DNA from: Pseudomonadota bacterium
GTDB taxonomy: Bacteria; Desulfobacterota; Syntrophia; Syntrophales; JADFWA01
Direction: 5' to 3'
Length of the DNA: 9,424 nt
NCBI GenBank assembly: GCA_030596145.1
Contig: JAUVKS010000054.1
Location: forward strand, 1-9,424
Part shown: positions 6,525 through 9,424 of the stretch, one piece after another
How the letters are laid out: the number at the start of each line of letters is the position of its first letter
How positions within the stretch are numbered: the first letter of the stretch is position 1
Program-made: the position numbers and the translations under genes
Notes under the pieces: model-generated
The model's input: the letters and a program-made list of their open reading frames with translations, nothing else
Databases searched by the model: none
Told to the model about the DNA's origin: nothing

Positions 6525-6569
6525 AAAAAAGAGGGGAAGCGATAATACTGGACTTCCCCTCTTTTTTTT
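6525..6569 (+). terminator. Strong rho-independent terminator after atpE
   Basis: GAGGGGAAG (6531-6539) pairs perfectly with CTTCCCCTC (6553-6561) around a 13-base loop, followed by eight T (6562-6569). Six A before the stem (6525-6530) pair with the T run, extending the stem to 15 base pairs and making the element work in both directions. It ends only 21 bases before the next start codon. Confidence 0.93.
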
Positions 6570-6590
6570 CGGAGAGCAAATAAGGCAGTT

Positions 6591-7595
6591 ATGCTAAGCG
6601 CTCATCTCATTAATAACCCCTTCGCTGACCCTGGTGTATATGTAGAGTTCAGATATAGAAACAGGGCAATCCTTTTTGATCTGGGCGATCTTCATTCTAT
6701 GCCCTCTCGAAAGCTTCTCAAGGTAAGTCATATTTTTGTTTCTCACACCCACATGGATCACTTCATCGGATTTGACCATCTGTTGAGGATATTACTGGGA
6801 CGCAACAAGCACCTTTCCCTCTTTGGCCCGCCGGGTTTTATTGAAAATGTGGAAAGCAAAATAGCCGGCTATACATGGAATCTTGTCGAGAATTATACAA
6901 ACGATTTCGTGCTCTTGGTGACGGAGGTACATCCTGAGCATAAAATAATTAGGCGCTATCGTTGTCAGGAGGTTTTTAAGCCTGAAATAGTGAGTGACAG
7001 TGAAGGCTTTGACGGTACGATTACGGAGGAGAATTTCTTTACCGTAAAAGGGGTATTCCTTGATCACAAGATTCCCTGCCTTGCTTATTCCCTGAAAGAG
7101 AAACAGCGTATAAATATCAAGAGAAACAGGTTGGATGAGATGGGACTTCCTGTGGGGGCATGGCTTATGGGATTGAAGGAGAGTATCCTGAGCGATGACC
7201 CGGATGATACGCCTATCAGGGTGTGGCGGAGGCATGATGGCAAAGAGGTTTTGGAAAAGATATTACCTCTCGGTGAATTGAAGGAAAACATTGTAAAAAT
7301 CACGCCGGGTCAGAAGATTACATATGTAGCGGATGTCGTCTACAGTGAGGAAAACTCACGCAGGATTATTGAACTGGCACGTATGTCGGATGTACTATTT
7401 ATTGAGGCATGTTTCCTGGAGGAGGATGCGGAGAGAGCTGCCGAGAAGTATCATCTCACAGCCATGCAGGCGGGCGATTTGGCGCGAAGGGCGGGGGCGA
7501 AGAGGATGACGATATTCCATTTTTCTCCGAAGTATAAAGGACATGGAGAACTTTTGGTGGATGAGGCCATGGGAGCCTTCAACGATGGAATATAA
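6591..7595 (+). CDS. Metallo-beta-lactamase-fold hydrolase, ribonuclease Z-like
   Basis: This 334-residue protein has the MBL fold and the layout of the RNase Z (ElaC) branch, whose known members cut the 3' trailer from tRNA precursors. The di-zinc ligands can be followed: S51-H-T-H-M-D-H57 (HxHxDH), H159 in FLDHKIPCLAYSL, D248 in YVADVVY, and H310 in IFHFSPKY. E272 (IEACF) and H288 (KYHLTAMQAG) complete the RNase Z-type pattern. Residues 170-235 contain an extra charged segment between the H159 motif and the ADVVY strand. I see no obvious glycine-rich exosite arm of the type classical RNase Z uses to hold tRNA, so tRNA processing is plausible but unproven and another phosphodiesterase role is possible. 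AAGG lies 7 bases before the ATG. Any promoter would have to overlap the atpE terminator or lie within atpE. The convergent NusG-like gene ends 98 bases downstream. Confidence 0.85.
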   Translation: MLSAHLINNPFADPGVYVEFRYRNRAILFDLGDLHSMPSRKLLKVSHIFVSHTHMDHFIGFDHLLRILLGRNKHLSLFGPPGFIENVESKIAGYTWNLVENYTNDFVLLVTEVHPEHKIIRRYRCQEVFKPEIVSDSEGFDGTITEENFFTVKGVFLDHKIPCLAYSLKEKQRINIKRNRLDEMGLPVGAWLMGLKESILSDDPDDTPIRVWRRHDGKEVLEKILPLGELKENIVKITPGQKITYVADVVYSEENSRRIIELARMSDVLFIEACFLEEDAERAAEKYHLTAMQAGDLARRAGAKRMTIFHFSPKYKGHGELLVDEAMGAFNDGI

Positions 7596-7660
7596 GCCGT
7601 GAATAAGCATTCGACATTTAGCGTCAGTAGGATATGAAAACAGTCTTTAATCATTTTTTT

Positions 7661-7688
7661 GCTGAAAGCTGACGGCTGATTGCTGAAA
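7661..7688. repeat. Heptanucleotide tandem tract, GCTGANN x4
   Basis: Four consecutive 7-base units read GCTGAAA, GCTGACG, GCTGATT, GCTGAAA, followed by a partial GCTT. The first five bases are constant and the last two vary. The tract lies in the gap between the two convergent genes and has no coding role. It does not form a good hairpin. Confidence 0.8.
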
Positions 7689-7693
7689 GCTTA

Positions 7694-8197
7694 CTATATT
7701 TTCACAATCTGAAATCCCTTTAGCTGAATAGCCACCGAGCGTTGAAGAAGGTCGATAGATACGACGAAGAGTTCCTTTTTATAGTCCGTACGAAGTACAA
7801 CTCCTTCAATACCTTTGAAGGGGCCGTCCATTATTTTGGCGGTTTCTCCTTCCTTTGGATACTGGAAATGCTGTATCTCTACTTTCGATTCAATGAGGCG
7901 CCTGATGGCATCTATCTTTTCATTGGGGACAGGTATTGGTTCATGGCTATTCGGTTTTCCTAATATTCTGACCACGCCATATGTCTTGAGAACATCCAGT
8001 TTCGTCTGGTTATCCAGGGAAAGTAATTCTGCAAATAGATACCCGGGAAACATCGACACCATTATCTTCTTTCTTCTGTCTTTCCTTTTGCTCCATACCT
8101 CGATCTTGGGTAAAAATGTATTGAAGGATTTTTGAACAAGGCCGGTATATACCTTGTCTTCATGGCGGCTTCTCGTATGAACTGCGTACCAGGGCAT
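7694..8197 (-). CDS. NusG paralogue, specialised transcription antiterminator (NGN + KOW)
   Basis: This 167-residue protein has an N-terminal NGN domain (about 1-105: WYAVHTRSRHEDKV, FPGYLFAEL at 50-58, YGVVRILG at 73-80, then the helix that ends the domain) and a C-terminal KOW domain (about 115-167, GPFKGIEGVVL at 125-135). It binds RNA polymerase and promotes elongation through terminators. The short linker, the missing bacterial NusG core phrases and the RKDRRKK basic stretch (39-44) place it among paralogues such as RfaH, UpxY and LoaP rather than housekeeping NusG. Those usually sit at the head of the long operon they control, often polysaccharide genes. Here nothing follows on the same strand: the next gene downstream is convergent. 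AAAGGA lies 8 bases before the ATG. Its upstream region is packed with palindromes. The target operon is not visible in the window. Confidence 0.9.
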   Translation of the reverse strand: MPWYAVHTRSRHEDKVYTGLVQKSFNTFLPKIEVWSKRKDRRKKIMVSMFPGYLFAELLSLDNQTKLDVLKTYGVVRILGKPNSHEPIPVPNEKIDAIRRLIESKVEIQHFQYPKEGETAKIMDGPFKGIEGVVLRTDYKKELFVVSIDLLQRSVAIQLKGFQIVKI

Positions 8198-8216
8198 AAA
8201 GGGTTCCTTTATATGA

Positions 8217-8251
8217 AAGTTCCGAGTTTAAAGTTCAAAGTTCAGAGTTGT
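8217..8251. repeat. Heptanucleotide tandem tract, RAGTTNN x5
   Basis: Five consecutive 7-base units read AAGTTCC, GAGTTTA, AAGTTCA, AAGTTCA, GAGTTGT. It starts 20 bases upstream of the NusG-like start codon, so it would fall in that gene's leader. The unit sequence is unrelated to the tract at 7661, but the period is the same. Confidence 0.8.
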
Positions 8252-8253
8252 AG

Positions 8254-8270
8254 GGTGGGTATTGCCCACC
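8254..8270. repeat. Short hairpin GGTGGG-TATTG-CCCACC
   Basis: A 6-base-pair stem of pure G-C-rich sequence with a 5-base loop lies between the heptad tract and the large palindrome. Short G-rich/C-rich palindromes of this kind are typical of dispersed intergenic repeats. No T run follows on either strand, so it is not a terminator. Confidence 0.65.
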
Positions 8271-8284
8271 AACTTTCTTATTAT

Positions 8285-8320
8285 GGGTGGCATGGACAAA
8301 CAAGTTTGTCCATGCCACCC
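8285..8320. repeat. Perfect 36-base palindrome, 17-base arms
   Basis: The left arm GGGTGGCATGGACAAAC (8285-8301) and right arm GTTTGTCCATGCCACCC (8304-8320) match without error around AA. As RNA it would make a 16-17-base-pair stem with a tetraloop-sized end. There is no T run on either side, so a rho-independent terminator is unlikely. A REP-type dispersed repeat, a protein-binding operator, or a structured leader of the NusG-like mRNA are possible. Confidence 0.85.
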
Positions 8321-8459
8321 TGCCGGTTCGCCGTTAACCACTAACTGTAATACTTTCATGCTTCGTTGTGGCCGAAGGGCCATGGCGGTTTATATTGTTG
8401 TGTTACCGTTTATAACAACTGTTAAATACTTTCAATATAAAACAGGAAGGGCTATAGTA

Positions 8460-8487
8460 GCGTAAAACGTAAAGTGTAAATCGTTGT
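8460..8487. repeat. Heptanucleotide tandem tract, NYGTAAA x3 plus a degenerate unit
   Basis: The 7-base units GCGTAAA, ACGTAAA and GTGTAAA are followed by a decayed TCGTTGT. The tract lies 26 bases before the start of the FAD-dehydrogenase gene. It is shorter and less certain than the other two tracts. Confidence 0.6.
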
Positions 8488-8513
8488 TCGATATATAGGT
8501 CAGGTTAATAGCT

Positions 8514-9424
8514 ATGATATTTCAGATATCCGATATCAGAATTTCTCTGGATGAAGGAAATGATGTTCTAAGAATGAAGGTATCATCTCTCCTCGGTATT
8601 CAGCCGGAAGATGTTTCTTCCCTGAGAATAGTCAGGAAATCTCTGGATGCAAGACGCAGTAGGCCGCCGTATTTTGTTTATGCGGTTGAAGCAACTGTTC
8701 CCGATGAAGTGGATGTGAAGAAAAAGATCGGGGGCAAAGTAGAGATAAAAGCTGTTAGAGATGAAGTGTTGCCGAAACACCCACCGGCTGTTCTTAAGCC
8801 GGGGAGGAGGCCCGTTATTGTCGGGTGTGGCCCGGCAGGCCTTTTCGCGGCGCTTACTCTTGCAAAGAGGGGAATTCCTGTTCTTCTCCTGGAGATGGGA
8901 AAGAAGGTAAGTGAAAGAATAATCGATGTAAATGCCTTCTGGGAGAGAAGAATGCTTAACGAAAAGAGCAATGTCCACTTTGGAGAGGGTGGTGCGGGTA
9001 CCTTTTCCGACGGGAAGCTGACAACCCGGATCAGGAGTGCAAATATTGAATTTATAAAGGAAACCCTTGTCGATCTGGGTGCGCCTTCTGATATTCTGAC
9101 CGATGCCAGGCCACATATCGGGACAGACCGGCTGCGGGAGGTGGTGGTAAATTTCAGGAAAAGGCTTGTTGAACTTGGCTGTGAGGTAAGGTTTGGAGCC
9201 AGAGTTACGGATTTCGTAATTCATGAGGATAAGGTTGAGGGGGTTGTTGTTGACGCGGATGAGGAGATTAAAACCAACCATCTAATTCTGGCAATCGGGC
9301 AGAGTTCCGTTGAGACGTATCAACAACTTTATAAAAGAGGTGTGAGACTTGCGGCAAAACCCTTTGCTCTTGGTCTTCGGGTTGAACACCCTCAGGAGTT
9401 GATAAACAGGATACAGTATGGCAG
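8514..9424 (+). CDS. FAD-dependent dehydrogenase, COG2509-like (3' end missing)
   Basis: The frame is open from ATG 8514 to the window edge: 303 codons with no stop, so the C-terminal part lies outside (I recall family members of roughly 450-550 residues). Residues 1-90 form the small N-terminal domain characteristic of this family, with SLDARRSRPPYFVYAVE near 43-59. A Rossmann FAD-binding motif follows, V103-G-C-G-P-A-G109, with the ribose-binding acid E127 at the end of the second strand (VLLLEMG). H155-F-G-E-G-G-A-G-T-F-S-D-G-K168 is the family signature, and LILAIGQSS (about 259-267) is the usual second dinucleotide-site strand. The substrate is unknown; members are annotated as uncharacterised NAD(P)/FAD oxidoreductases. 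The start is supported by AGG 9 bases upstream and an in-frame stop at about 8496. A long minus-strand ORF across the same region is a shadow. Confidence 0.9.
   Translation, partial: MIFQISDIRISLDEGNDVLRMKVSSLLGIQPEDVSSLRIVRKSLDARRSRPPYFVYAVEATVPDEVDVKKKIGGKVEIKAVRDEVLPKHPPAVLKPGRRPVIVGCGPAGLFAALTLAKRGIPVLLLEMGKKVSERIIDVNAFWERRMLNEKSNVHFGEGGAGTFSDGKLTTRIRSANIEFIKETLVDLGAPSDILTDARPHIGTDRLREVVVNFRKRLVELGCEVRFGARVTDFVIHEDKVEGVVVDADEEIKTNHLILAIGQSSVETYQQLYKRGVRLAAKPFALGLRVEHPQELINRIQYG

Larger units (their letters stand above)
8198..8513. other. Repeat-rich intergenic region between the divergent NusG-like and FAD-dehydrogenase genes
   Basis: No gene is visible in these 316 bases. Contents from left to right are a period-7 tract (8217-8251), a 6-base-pair hairpin (8254-8270), a perfect palindrome (8285-8320), a small hairpin TGGCC-GAAG-GGCCA (8369-8382), an AT-rich stretch (about 8389-8445) where promoters for the right-hand gene could lie, and a second period-7 tract (8460-8487). 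Good -10-like boxes occur (TATAAC 8411, TATAAA 8436), but none has a convincing -35, so I do not call a promoter. Plus-strand ORFs across the left part show no family resemblance. Confidence 0.6.

Noticed and set aside
7651..7660. T7 run after the RNase Z-like gene as a terminator
   Set aside because: No stem precedes the T run on the plus strand; the repeats lie on its far side.
8254..8320. Palindromes as rho-independent terminators
   Set aside because: The stems are strong, but no T run follows on either strand.
7661..8487. Repeat tracts as a CRISPR array
   Set aside because: Units are 7 bases and contiguous, without spacers, and there are no cas genes.
8583..9281. Long minus-strand ORF (232 codons) at the right end
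   Set aside because: It lies antisense to the open plus-strand frame from 8514, which shows clear FAD-dehydrogenase motifs. The minus-strand translation has no recognisable family features.

Overview
The window looks like ordinary chromosome from an anaerobic bacterium, most plausibly a Desulfobacterota (former Deltaproteobacteria) member. Three clues support this. There is a siroheme-decarboxylase-type AhbB protein next to hemL, which marks the siroheme-dependent heme route common in sulfate reducers and their relatives. The ATP synthase c subunit carries an N-terminal signal-like extension. The intergenic gaps are rich in palindromes and short tandem repeats. This placement is inference; there is no rRNA or other taxonomic marker here.

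Layout. Positions 1-42 are the last codons of an upstream gene on the plus strand, followed by a tandem-domain universal stress protein (59-901, plus). Its stop codon interlocks with that of surE, which ends a minus-strand block. Read in the direction of transcription, this block is ahbB (5736-5275), hemL (5275-3977), a 154-base gap, then a ybaK-type Cys-tRNA(Pro) deacylase (3822-3340), a duplicated nucleoside-recognition ('Gate') membrane protein (3353-2376), an AIM24-family protein (2358-1687) and surE (1668-898). Spacing inside the two sub-blocks is 0-18 bases or overlapping, so they read as two operons: heme precursor synthesis, and a housekeeping/quality-control set.

A 324-base divergent region (5737-6060) holds a 77-base interrupted inverted repeat and several hairpins. 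It is followed on the plus strand by a possible 25-codon leader ORF that overlaps the GTG start of atpE (6135-6500). atpE stands alone with its own promoter candidate and a strong terminator, with no atpB or atpF beside it. A metallo-beta-lactamase-fold (RNase Z-like) gene follows directly after the terminator (6591-7595). A lone NusG paralogue (7694-8197, minus) converges on it. A 316-base repeat-rich gap (8198-8513) carries two period-7 tracts, a hairpin and a perfect 36-base palindrome. The window ends inside a plus-strand FAD-dependent dehydrogenase of the COG2509 type (8514 to the edge).

The protein-coding genes are mostly familiar. The less explained material is in the gaps: dissimilar heptanucleotide-period tracts, the palindromes in front of the NusG paralogue, the MITE-like element beside ahbB, and the overlapping leader ORF of atpE. 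I do not see a convincing new multi-gene system.
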